A stretch of DNA of 6,477 nt from Propionibacteriaceae bacterium (GCA_031287505.1 JAITSW010000261.1:1-6477); one strand, 5' to 3'; shown: positions 1 through 5,714, numbered from the stretch's first letter. Numbers and translations are program-made. The notes: generated by a model not told the origin, from the letters alone.

Positions 1-2536
1 CGTAGGTGCTGGCAGCCACATCCCATGCTGTGTCCGCTTCAACATTTCCCGCAGTGGTTCTCAGGGTCACCTTTGTGGGAATCTGTAGCGCTGCAGCGGT
101 CTTCGCGGTGCCATTTTCCAAGCCGGTTATAGCTTTCGGAGCGGTAACACTCTGAAGTTCAACAGGCTCGGCGGCTTCCACTGAAACCCACTCAGATACC
201 AGGTTACCGATGACAGCCCGCACATGGAAAGTGCCCGCCTTTGAGAAGCTGATCTTGTTGTTGTCCACTAGGACGCCGCGAGAAGGCAGCTCTTTCGCTT
301 CCCAAGTGACAGGGCGCGCCACTTCCCTGCCGGTGCTGTCTTGTACCGAAAGATCAATGCCGGAAGCATCCGGGTCATCAAGACTGATAGCCGGGTCTCC
401 CACTATGCCTGTCAGCTTCCCTTTTATGGCGATAGTGCCTGAGAATGGCTTTGAAGACACGTTTATCGCGATTATGCTCGTCTTTAGGCTTGCATCATTC
501 TTCTGGTACTTAGTCGTGCCATCAGCAGAGATGTAATCGGCGAAGGTGTAGACATCCTCATCAATGAAATACTTCAGATACACAGTGCCTGCCGTATTTC
601 CCGCTACCAAGCTGGTGTAGCCGGTGACCGGATTAGTTTCTAGTGAAGCAATAGGCGAAGATGTCAACTGTTTCTGGTTTTCATCCACTAAAGCCCAATG
701 CCCGTTGCCTTTATCAAAACCGTAGAACGGCACTCTTGACGGGTTGTAGCCCGCAAGCTCGATGTTGTCTACATAGAATCGCTCACCACTAGCAATATCG
801 TAATCAGTGGCTCCCGATGTCTGGGAAATGGTACGCAGCGGATAGATGGGGACAATGTCGTTCACCTCAGATGAGACACTCTTCCCTTGTAGAGTCATTA
901 CGCCGCCTGTTACCGACATAGGACGATTGTTGTAAAGCAGATTCACTAGTGTCCCATAATCTGAAGTAAATGCACCCGTGTTCGATGATTTAAGCGGGTA
1001 TGTCCATGCCCACCCCATGTCTGCACTAGCACTACTGACCTTTGTCGCTTCAGTTACACTCTTACCCCAGTTGACGGCATCGCCATCACCTTTCAAAGTA
1101 GTGTCAAAGCTGGTATTGCCGCGGTGATCCCAGCGGGATTTCAGACTATTGGGAGCTATGGTGGTGAGAGGGTCTTCGTCACCGAAGTCAAAAACGCCTT
1201 TAGCGTGTGTAGGAAAATTACTTGAGTTGGTTAGCACGACATACGCCACCTGCTTTACCCTGTAATTTATAGCTACCGGATAGTCGTATTGGAATGAAAG
1301 GGTGGCATTGCTGCGGTTTTGATGCATTTGGGCTTGTGTGTGAGGAGGCAGTGCCATAGCGATAGTGTTATCTACACTTTCGGAGTGTTCCTCTGAAGTG
1401 GAAGCGGAATGGGTTGTGGAATCTGAGAATGCTTGTGTGCCAGTGAACTCTGTTTTGAACATTGCCTGGAATGAAGTACCGGTTGGGAACTTCTGACCAA
1501 AGGTAACTTCTGTACCTATCATTTCGCTCCATGAATAATCCTCAGAATGTGTTGCCAAAACTTCATTACTGACAGTGGTGGTATGGGATTGTGAAACGGT
1601 TTGTTGTGCGCTCACCTCTTTTGAAGAAAGATTCTTCACACCTGCGAAATAGGTTTGCCCCGGAGAGGACTCCGTGAATTGAACGTTAGGTGCTTTCTTA
1701 ATTTCGTCAAAGCTTTGTTTCCCTGTAATATCAGAGGGAGCTTCCTCTCCAGTTTCAAGATAGGAAAGTTTGAAATCATAGAAATACGTGGCTAGATGGC
1801 CACGTGCTTGTCCAAGATAATTTGTTACTAAATCAAAACTATATACATCGGATTCTAAAGTATCCACGGAATAAAGAACTACTTGTTTTTCTGTCTTGTC
1901 TTTTAAAGGCGTTACATCCTCCATGCCTAAAACGACCTGCATAGCCGGTGTGAGAGCGGGGTATGTGTCGGAGATGATCTGTGATTCTGCGGCAGCTAGA
2001 TCGGTAGCGACGTTCAAAGTGTCATTCTTTACCAAGTGGACCATGGACGCTTCTATACCTGCTTCAGTTGCTCCTGGCAAAACGGAAATTGCATTGTATC
2101 CTTGGCGAAGAAAATCGCCAACAGTGTTGCCGCTATAGCTATACGGATAATAGTATTGTTGCCCGGCAAATTGTATACTTCCACTGTCTTCTGCATCTCC
2201 AGAGTCAAAACCGAGATTGAATGCCGGTATGCGTCCTGCTGTTTTCCACAATTTGAACAATGGTTCAGATGGGGTGCCGCCGCCCATCCCTCCTGGATCT
2301 AGCGCACCCGTGATTGGCACTGGAATTTGCAAAGCATTGAGATAAAAATCGTACGGGTTAGCAAGATCGCGTCCTCGCAATCCAAAAGCATCTTTATAGG
2401 TGACGCCATCTACCGTGTAATTGTCTTTAAATGCTTTTGGCGTATAAGAAGTATCGGCTGCAAAGCCCGTTCCTGGGACGTTGGCTAATATCAGCGCTGA
2501 TGCCAATGCTGTCCCAAGTATTCTTTTTATTTTCAT
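1..2536 (-). CDS. Secreted aerolysin/ETX-MTX2-like beta-pore-forming toxin with Ig-like domain (partial, C-terminus beyond window)
   Basis: An uninterrupted reverse frame of 845 codons starts at ATG 2534-2536 and has no stop before the left edge. Residues 1-26 are a Sec signal peptide (MKIKR, hydrophobic core, cleavage near GFA/AD). Residues 28-290 are unrecognised. Residues about 300-435 are long alternating Ser/Thr-rich strands (VSQSHTTTVSNEV, TTHSASTSEEHSESV) around a possible insertion hairpin near 345-370. They are followed by LPPHTQAQ (396-403) and YDYPVAINYRV (417-427), the pattern of the pore-forming domain in aerolysin and ETX/MTX2 toxins (compare proaerolysin VPARSKIPVK then SYPYEFKADV). 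Residues about 585-790 look like further beta-rich domains. Residues 790-845 (ITGLENGTAKTAAALQIP, later AWDVAAS) resemble a group 4 bacterial Ig-like domain. No cysteine occurs in the visible protein. It probably acts outside the cell by oligomerising in target membranes; this is inferred from pattern only. Further Ig repeats or a wall anchor may lie past the edge. The ribosome site is weak (GGGAAAG, about 12 bases upstream). Base composition is AT-rich compared with the right half. Confidence 0.62.
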   Translation of the reverse strand, partial: MKIKRILGTALASALILANVPGTGFAADTSYTPKAFKDNYTVDGVTYKDAFGLRGRDLANPYDFYLNALQIPVPITGALDPGGMGGGTPSEPLFKLWKTAGRIPAFNLGFDSGDAEDSGSIQFAGQQYYYPYSYSGNTVGDFLRQGYNAISVLPGATEAGIEASMVHLVKNDTLNVATDLAAAESQIISDTYPALTPAMQVVLGMEDVTPLKDKTEKQVVLYSVDTLESDVYSFDLVTNYLGQARGHLATYFYDFKLSYLETGEEAPSDITGKQSFDEIKKAPNVQFTESSPGQTYFAGVKNLSSKEVSAQQTVSQSHTTTVSNEVLATHSEDYSWSEMIGTEVTFGQKFPTGTSFQAMFKTEFTGTQAFSDSTTHSASTSEEHSESVDNTIAMALPPHTQAQMHQNRSNATLSFQYDYPVAINYRVKQVAYVVLTNSSNFPTHAKGVFDFGDEDPLTTIAPNSLKSRWDHRGNTSFDTTLKGDGDAVNWGKSVTEATKVSSASADMGWAWTYPLKSSNTGAFTSDYGTLVNLLYNNRPMSVTGGVMTLQGKSVSSEVNDIVPIYPLRTISQTSGATDYDIASGERFYVDNIELAGYNPSRVPFYGFDKGNGHWALVDENQKQLTSSPIASLETNPVTGYTSLVAGNTAGTVYLKYFIDEDVYTFADYISADGTTKYQKNDASLKTSIIAINVSSKPFSGTIAIKGKLTGIVGDPAISLDDPDASGIDLSVQDSTGREVARPVTWEAKELPSRGVLVDNNKISFSKAGTFHVRAVIGNLVSEWVSVEAAEPVELQSVTAPKAITGLENGTAKTAAALQIPTKVTLRTTAGNVEADTAWDVAASTY

Positions 2537-2578
2537 ATTAAATATTTCTTTCCCGCTAATGGAATATTGAGACCCCAA

Positions 2579-2584
2579 AGTCTA
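2579..2584 (-). promoter_or_regulatory. Candidate -10 element for the toxin gene
   Basis: Reading the minus strand, TAGACT fits the TAnnnT pattern of actinobacterial -10 boxes. It has no recognisable -35 at 17 bp. Transcription would begin near 2572-2574, giving a leader of about 36-38 bases. The centre of the proximal palindrome (2616.5) would then lie near -43, where LuxR-type activators replace a missing -35. Other AT-rich hexamers nearby, for example around 2555-2562, are possible. Confidence 0.3.
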
Positions 2585-2604
2585 GGAGAGTTGCGTACTG
2601 CTTA

Positions 2605-2628
2605 GCTATCATCTGGGCAGATGATAGC
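2605..2628. promoter_or_regulatory. Proximal palindromic operator upstream of the toxin gene
   Basis: This is a 24-bp inverted repeat with two perfect 11-base arms (GCTATCATCTG and CAGATGATAGC) around a central GG. It lies 69-92 bp upstream of the toxin start codon and 51-74 bp beyond the LuxR-type regulator's stop. It contains the 16-bp core TCATCTnnnnAGATGA that recurs at 2642-2657. No run of T follows on either strand, so an intrinsic terminator is less likely than a protein-binding site. The adjacent LuxR-type regulator is the natural candidate ligand (inference). Confidence 0.6.
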
Positions 2629-2641
2629 CGTTTAGAAAGTG

Positions 2642-2657
2642 TCATCTCCACAGATGA
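2642..2657. promoter_or_regulatory. Distal operator copy, TCATCTnnnnAGATGA
   Basis: TCATCT and AGATGA are perfect 6-base inverted arms separated by CCAC. The outer twelve bases match the core of the 2605-2628 palindrome exactly. The two centres are 33 bp apart, about three helical turns, so two dimers could bind the same face of the DNA. It ends 22 bp from the regulator's stop codon. Confidence 0.5.
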
Positions 2658-2678
2658 TTTTGTGAAACCTAACGCGAT

Positions 2679-3542
2679 TTAGCGGATGTCCATACGAATA
2701 TTCTGTGCCCCAAAGAGGTGCATGAGGTCAAGCGGACTGCTGCAGTCCGTCTTGCGATAGATGTTCAAACAATGGGTATTGACAGTGCCCTGACTGATAT
2801 ACAGAATGCCGGCAATTTCTTTGCGCTGTTTGCCGCTGATGAGCAGCGTCGCCACGTCACTTTCTCGGGCGGTAAGGCCATAGTCGGCGTAAGTGGCTGT
2901 CGGCTCTGCCGTGCTTTCGCTAGCTGTCTCCAAATTATCGATTTTGATAAGCAACTCGCGGATGCGTGCCTCATCTTTCGTACGCTGGGCGTTGTAGATA
3001 CGGATGTAGAGGTGAACGACAGTAAGCAATATCGTACCCACCACGACGATGCCCACCAGCACATCCATAGCAACATCAAACTCTGTCTCAAAAGGTGTGA
3101 TGATTTCCGGTTTGAAGTACGCCACCATGATGCAACTGGCATAGACGAGAAACTCCACGGTGAGCCACTGCTTACGGTCTCTGCCTTCCAGCATGAGCGC
3201 GGTAAAGACGATGGCGAAGATGAAGAAGCACGGCATGGAGCCGCGGTAGCCGCCCGCAATGAAAAACAGGTAAGGGAAAGTGATAACAAAAATCAATATG
3301 ACGGCGGTCAAAAATCCAACCCGATAGGCACCCGTTCGCCGTACGAAATACAAGCAAAGGATGCTAGCCACTGCTGTAGCCAGATTCGCCAAGGTATTCG
3401 CCAGCCCTGACCCGAAAAACAACGATGTCAGTGCTGTGATGGTGCCCGCAGAAAACCCGCCAAACGCCAACAAATTGAAAGCCTGCACCCGAAAGTCAAG
3501 TTCGCTATCAAAATAGGTGCTGAGCCTTTTTGGAACTCTCAT
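2679..3542 (-). CDS. Membrane-anchored LuxR-family transcriptional regulator
   Basis: The 287-residue protein starts at ATG 3540-3542, chosen because GGGG lies six bases upstream. A GTG at 3560 would add six residues (MVTGCF) but has poor ribosome-site spacing. The N-terminal 180 or so residues contain about six hydrophobic helices, including AFNLLAFGGFSAGTITAL, GFLTAVILIFVITFPYLFF and VLVGIVVVGTILLTVVHLYI. The stretch GGYRGSMPCFFIFAIVFTAL and the later YFKPEIITPF recall the membrane sensor modules of Firmicutes and coriobacterial signalling proteins (from memory, not a search). A charged linker helix (RTKDEARIRELLIKIDNLE) leads to a classic LuxR HTH: YGLTARESDVATLLISG, KEIAGILYISQGTVNTH, then IYRKTDCSS. 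There is no phospho-receiver domain, so the signal probably enters through the membrane part. It lies 142 bp upstream of the toxin gene on the same strand, with two palindromes between, and is therefore its likely direct regulator. Its ligand is unknown. Confidence 0.88.
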   Translation of the reverse strand: MRVPKRLSTYFDSELDFRVQAFNLLAFGGFSAGTITALTSLFFGSGLANTLANLATAVASILCLYFVRRTGAYRVGFLTAVILIFVITFPYLFFIAGGYRGSMPCFFIFAIVFTALMLEGRDRKQWLTVEFLVYASCIMVAYFKPEIITPFETEFDVAMDVLVGIVVVGTILLTVVHLYIRIYNAQRTKDEARIRELLIKIDNLETASESTAEPTATYADYGLTARESDVATLLISGKQRKEIAGILYISQGTVNTHCLNIYRKTDCSSPLDLMHLFGAQNIRMDIR

Positions 3543-4133
3543 GAAACACCCCGTAACCACACCCCACTAATGGTACCGTCTCGTCTACTCAACTAACTTG
3601 GGAAACTCCCAAATCTCGGACGTCCGGACCACGAGAATCCGTGATCTGAGGCTCCCGACAGCGCCTGATCTCGCCCTCCCCCAACATCCGCAACCGGCTC
3701 TTGACAAGCACCTTCGACGAGGCACCCAGGTTTGAGAAATGTCCGGCCAGCCCCACCAAACCGGTGACGTTCAAACCCGCGACCCTGTCCTCGAAGGACG
3801 TTGCTCGGAGACGTTACTCGAGGACGGCTCTTCGTGACGTTAATTGACGAGTTCGTAAAAATGGCTCAAAGCGTGTCTTAAGCCGGAGATACTCCATGAG
3901 CAGCGCATCGGCTCTGTCGCAAGGAACAGTTACACCTGCCACGGCAATACACCGGGGTACTTGCTGGGTCAGCTGGATGGTAAATCCCAATGTTGCCAGC
4001 TTCGTCGATATAGCGGATCAACAAAGAACCCAGATGGCACACCCAAAAAGACACACATTTTTGCCGCTAACCCGGGTTTTGGCGACTTCTTGTTCTGAGC
4101 CTTGCTCCAGTCTTAGACCGGGTGGGTGGAGCA
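3543..4133. other. Long stretch without a convincing gene
   Basis: Six-frame inspection gives no recognisable protein here. The stretch contains a small hairpin (TTGGGA-AAC-TCCCAA, 3598-3612), a perfect 10-bp palindrome CGGACGTCCG (3617-3626), and the 13-bp tandem repeats at 3797-3848. It also has a 79-codon plus-strand frame (3859-4098) with no ATG, ending NPGFGDFLF, which may be debris of a gene. Two short ATG frames (3589-3774 minus, 3896-4144 plus) have no family features and no ribosome site worth noting. The AT-richer toxin/regulator block ends near here, so this may be an old insertion boundary. Confidence 0.5.
3797..3848. repeat. Four 13-bp tandem repeats beginning GACG
   Basis: Units start at 3797, 3810, 3823 and 3836: GACGTTGCTCGGA, GACGTTACTCGAG, GACGGCTCTTCGT and GACGTTAATTGAC. 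All four share GACG, three share GACGTT, and the first two match at 10 of 13 bases. An 8-base inverted pair (GTCCTCGA 3787-3794, TCGAGGAC 3818-3825) overlaps the array. The even spacing suggests a binding array for a DNA-binding protein or the degenerate end of a mobile element; neither can be decided here. Confidence 0.5.
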
Positions 4134-4162
4134 TTGAGCACTGAGTATTACCCGGTTATACT
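4134..4162 (+). promoter_or_regulatory. Promoter of the toxin-antitoxin operon, predicted leaderless
   Basis: A -35 TTGAGC (4134-4139) and a -10 TATACT (4157-4162) are separated by exactly 17 bp. The -10 ends six bases before the antitoxin ATG, so the expected first transcribed base is the A of the start codon at 4169. GG at 4166-4167 is too close to the ATG to act as a ribosome site. Leaderless mRNAs are common in actinobacteria. Confidence 0.65.
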
Positions 4163-4170
4163 TAAGGTAT
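4144..4170. promoter_or_regulatory. Palindromic operator over the antitoxin promoter
   Basis: Positions 4144-4162 form a 19-bp palindrome, AGTATTACCCGGTTATACT, with one mismatched pair. The half-site ATAC is used again in a second imperfect palindrome, ATACTTAAGGTAT (4158-4170). The half-sites GTAT, ATAC and GTAT therefore cover the -10 box and the presumed start of transcription. This is where a ribbon-helix-helix antitoxin normally binds to repress its own operon. Confidence 0.55.
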
Positions 4171-4414
4171 GAAGACTGCAATCTCAATTCCTGACGACGT
4201 GTTTAAACAGCTAGAGGCTGCCGCCCATGATGCTGGGTTGTCCCGGTCGGAGTTTTATCGCAATGCCGGGCTGTCCTATGCCGCTGAACTGAAAGCAGCG
4301 AATGTGACTGCAGCCATTGATGCCTATGTTGCCGCAAATGGCGAGTTAACTACCGAATGGACAGCTTTGTCCGCGAAGCGTTTGGAAGAGGCCACCGTGG
4401 GAGATGAGTGGTGA
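4169..4414 (+). CDS. Type II antitoxin, ribbon-helix-helix family
   Basis: The 81-residue protein begins MKTAISIPDDVFKQLEAAA. The strand KTAISIP followed by two helices (DDVFKQLEAAAHDAGL and SRSEFYRNAGLSYAAEL) is the ribbon-helix-helix DNA-binding fold of MazE/CopG-type antitoxins. The strands should pair in a dimer and insert into the operator at 4144-4170. The acidic C-terminal part (about 45-81, ending VGDEW) would wrap the partner toxin and block its active site. The stop codon overlaps the start of the MazF-type gene, so the two are translationally coupled, as is usual for such pairs. The ATG appears to be the first base of the mRNA. Family membership is clear from the pattern; the exact antitoxin subfamily is not. 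Confidence 0.85.
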   Translation: MKTAISIPDDVFKQLEAAAHDAGLSRSEFYRNAGLSYAAELKAANVTAAIDAYVAANGELTTEWTALSAKRLEEATVGDEW

Positions 4415-4770
4415 TCGAACGTGGTAGCATCCATTGGGTCGATTTCGGGGATCCGATAGTTGGCGATCACCGTCCGGCGAAGTGCCGACCGGTAGTCGTG
4501 ATCCAAGCTAATCCTTTCAACACTTCCAAACTCTCAACTGTCATTGTGATGGCGCTCACGACAAATCTAGCCGCCGCAGCCATGCCAGGAAACGTACTGT
4601 TGCCTGCCTCTGCGACCGGACTAAGTCGTGATTCAGTGGCAAACGTGACTCAGATAAGCACCCTGAACCGCTACGAACTCCTTGAACCACCCGCAGGCTC
4701 AGTCCCCACTCTCTCAATGCAATTAATAGGCAAAGGAATTGGATTAGCCCTCGGCCTCAAGCATGTCTAG
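4408..4770 (+). CDS. MazF/PemK-family endoribonuclease toxin
   Basis: About 120 residues, the usual size for the family. The sequence opens RGSIHWVDFGDPIVGDHRPA, continues KCRPVVVIQANPFNTSKLST, VIVMALTTN, and later RDSVANVTQISTLNRYEL. These match the MazF fold in order: first strand with VD, the loop before RPVVVIQ, the VxxLT strand, and the DSV...QI.TL segment. Arg27 (of CRPVV) and Thr51/52 correspond to the catalytic Arg and Thr of Bacillus MazF. The enzyme cuts single-stranded RNA at short motifs and stops growth when free of antitoxin; its target motif cannot be predicted. Start choice: GTG at 4408 overlaps the antitoxin by seven bases, but GTG 4411 is better spaced from GGGAG (4399-4403) and gives a four-base GTGA overlap. 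All key residues are present, so it is probably functional. Confidence 0.92.
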   Translation: MVIERGSIHWVDFGDPIVGDHRPAKCRPVVVIQANPFNTSKLSTVIVMALTTNLAAAAMPGNVLLPASATGLSRDSVANVTQISTLNRYELLEPPAGSVPTLSMQLIGKGIGLALGLKHV

Positions 4771-4837
4771 ATTCACGACATACGTGACAAGCCGGCATCT
4801 CGGCTCCTTCCCGGAAAGCCCTCTAAACCAACCAGCC

Positions 4838-4866
4838 CCAAAATCAACCAAAACCTCAACAAACCC
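4838..4866. repeat. Copy 1 of a dispersed 29-bp repeat
   Basis: This matches 5656-5684 at 26 of 29 bases, starting CCAAAATCAACCAAAACCTC. Read on the minus strand, both copies give the peptide EVLVDFG with flanking GF. The differences are one third-position change (GAT/GAC) and one Val/Ala change. It lies in the gap between the MazF-type gene and the DUF2867 gene, where no complete gene is visible. Confidence 0.6.
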
Positions 4867-4900
4867 GGCACCTTTGGGCGGCTGACGGGAAAGTCAGGTG

Positions 4901-4906
4901 TAGGGT
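4901..4906 (+). promoter_or_regulatory. Candidate -10 of a leaderless promoter for the DUF2867 gene
   Basis: TAGGGT fits TAnnnT and ends six bases before ATG 4913, the same geometry as the antitoxin promoter, so transcription may begin on the start codon. No good -35 is seen at 16-18 bp. The G-rich GGGTGGCGGG before the ATG could alternatively act as a weak ribosome site. Confidence 0.4.
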
Positions 4907-4912
4907 GGCGGG

Positions 4913-5482
4913 ATGAGCAGGCGGATCATCCTCATTTTGGCCGCTGTCGGCGGTGCCGCCGGGGCGGGATGGATCGGCTGGGCGCTGCGCAGTGCCCAGC
5001 GTGGCCTTGCCCGGCCAACCCGCCAGACCCAACCGATCTTGACCGACTTGCTGCGCGCCCACGCGGGCCGGATCGACTTCGCGGATGCGTGGGCCGCGCC
5101 CATCGCCCCCGGGGAGACCGACGACCCGAACCAATGGGCGAGCGCGGTCATCAGGTTCCCGGACGGCATCGGCCGCCTGATGCGGCTGCGCGACGCGTTG
5201 GTTCGCCCGTTCGGGCTGGCCACAGTGATGGACCGGGAACTGCCGCCGACCGGCTTCCCGGTGCTGGCGGAGGGCGACCGGGAACTGGTGCTGGGCATGG
5301 ACGACAAGCACCTGGGCTTCCGGGTCGGTGTCGCCACCGGCGGGGGGCGAGCCGTAATCACCACGACCGTCACTATCAACAACCGGCTGGGCCGCGCCTA
5401 TTGGGCGGTTGTGCGCTGGTTCCACCCGGTCATCGTGGCCTGGCTGCTACGCCAAGCCCGCGTCCCCGCAGCTGCCCTGTGA
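4913..5482 (+). CDS. DUF2867 family protein with one N-terminal membrane helix
   Basis: The 189-residue protein has a hydrophobic helix at about residues 4-25 (RRIILILAAVGGAAGAGW), so the rest is probably held at the membrane. The body carries the DUF2867 pattern: FADAWAAPI early, LRDALVRPFGL in the middle, then FPVLAEGDRELVLGMDDKHL, FRVGVATGG, ITTTVTINNRLGRAYWAVV and the ending VRWFHPVIVAWLLRQA. Family length is normal, so it looks complete. The biochemical function of DUF2867 is not known to me. Other members lie near oxidoreductase or lipid genes, and the fold has been compared with ligand-binding START-like domains; that is recollection and should be treated as weak. The gene is far more GC-rich than the toxin half of the window and is probably native. 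It appears to be a single-gene unit, starting after the TA operon and followed by 304 bp without a complete plus-strand gene. Confidence 0.85.
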   Translation: MSRRIILILAAVGGAAGAGWIGWALRSAQRGLARPTRQTQPILTDLLRAHAGRIDFADAWAAPIAPGETDDPNQWASAVIRFPDGIGRLMRLRDALVRPFGLATVMDRELPPTGFPVLAEGDRELVLGMDDKHLGFRVGVATGGGRAVITTTVTINNRLGRAYWAVVRWFHPVIVAWLLRQARVPAAAL

Positions 5483-5543
5483 CCCGGGCAAACAACAACA
5501 CATAAAGCGCCGGGTTGCTCTGCTGTCCGCAGCCAGGCTCCAG

Positions 5544-5714
5544 CTACGGGTATTGGCCGTTCTGCTCCGCTCCGACCCGTCGGGCCAAATCCGCAAAAAA
5601 CGGATCAATCAGTTTTGCCTGCGGCTGCCCCCACAACCACAAGATGGCTTGCATCCCAAAGTCAACCAAAACCTCGGCAAACCCCTTTCCTGCGCTAACC
5701 CAGCCATTGACTAG
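5544..5714 (-). pseudogene. Reverse-strand gene remnant containing copy 2 of the 29-bp repeat
   Basis: The minus-strand frame reads LVNGWVSAGKGFAEVLVDFG, then MQAILWLWGQPQAKL and IDPFFADLARRVGAEQNGQYP before a stop at 5544-5546. It looks like real protein sequence, with a Trp-rich helix and a charged end, but has no plausible start: the only upstream ATG (5825) lies inside the opposing transaldolase gene. A shorter relative of it, GFVEVLVDFGAGW, is seen on the minus strand at about 4830-4870. I do not recognise the family. The likeliest reading is the tail of a decayed gene present in several copies; a non-coding intergenic repeat is the alternative. The rest of the 5483-5706 gap holds nothing else I can name. 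Confidence 0.3.
5656..5684. repeat. Copy 2 of a dispersed 29-bp repeat
   Basis: This matches 4838-4866 with three differences (one A/G, and AA/GG in the CTCAAC/CTCGGC part). Both copies lie in the gaps flanking the DUF2867 gene, in the same orientation. Confidence 0.6.

Noticed and set aside
210..2302. Plus-strand open frames of 80-108 residues at 210-536, 1896-2138 and 2036-2302
   Set aside because: They lie opposite the 845-codon toxin frame, have no ribosome sites or family features, and are best explained as shadows of it.
2605..2628. Palindrome as an intrinsic terminator of the regulator gene
   Set aside because: No T-run follows on either strand, and a second partial copy at 2642-2657 fits repeated protein-binding sites better.
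2718..3410. A 230-residue plus-strand frame and a 174-residue minus frame over the regulator
   Set aside because: Both overlap the clear LuxR-type gene in other frames; their compositions (His/Asp-rich, Ser/Arg-rich) are typical of shadow translation.
3589..3774. 61-residue minus-strand frame (MNVTGLVGLAGHFSNLG...)
   Set aside because: No domain, poor ribosome site, and it lies in a stretch full of short inverted repeats; not supported as a gene.
3826..3850. GGCTCTTCGTGACG as an ISL3 insertion-sequence end
   Set aside because: No inverted partner and no transposase fragment were found in the window; kept only as a possibility in the tandem-array finding.
3896..4144. 82-residue plus-strand ATG frame (MSSASALSQG...)
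   Set aside because: Unnatural composition, no family match, and it runs into the TA promoter; another frame over the same bases looks equally protein-like.
4790..4805. AGCCG-GCATCT-CGGCT hairpin after the MazF-type gene as a terminator
   Set aside because: The stem is only 5 bp and no T-run follows.
4856..5505. Long overlapping frames on both strands across the DUF2867 gene
   Set aside because: High GC content opens all frames; only the 4913-5482 frame carries a recognisable family pattern and a membrane helix.
5482..5515. ACCCGG...CCGGGT pair after the DUF2867 gene as a terminator
   Set aside because: The 22-base loop is long, the stem short, and there is no T-run; too weak to annotate.
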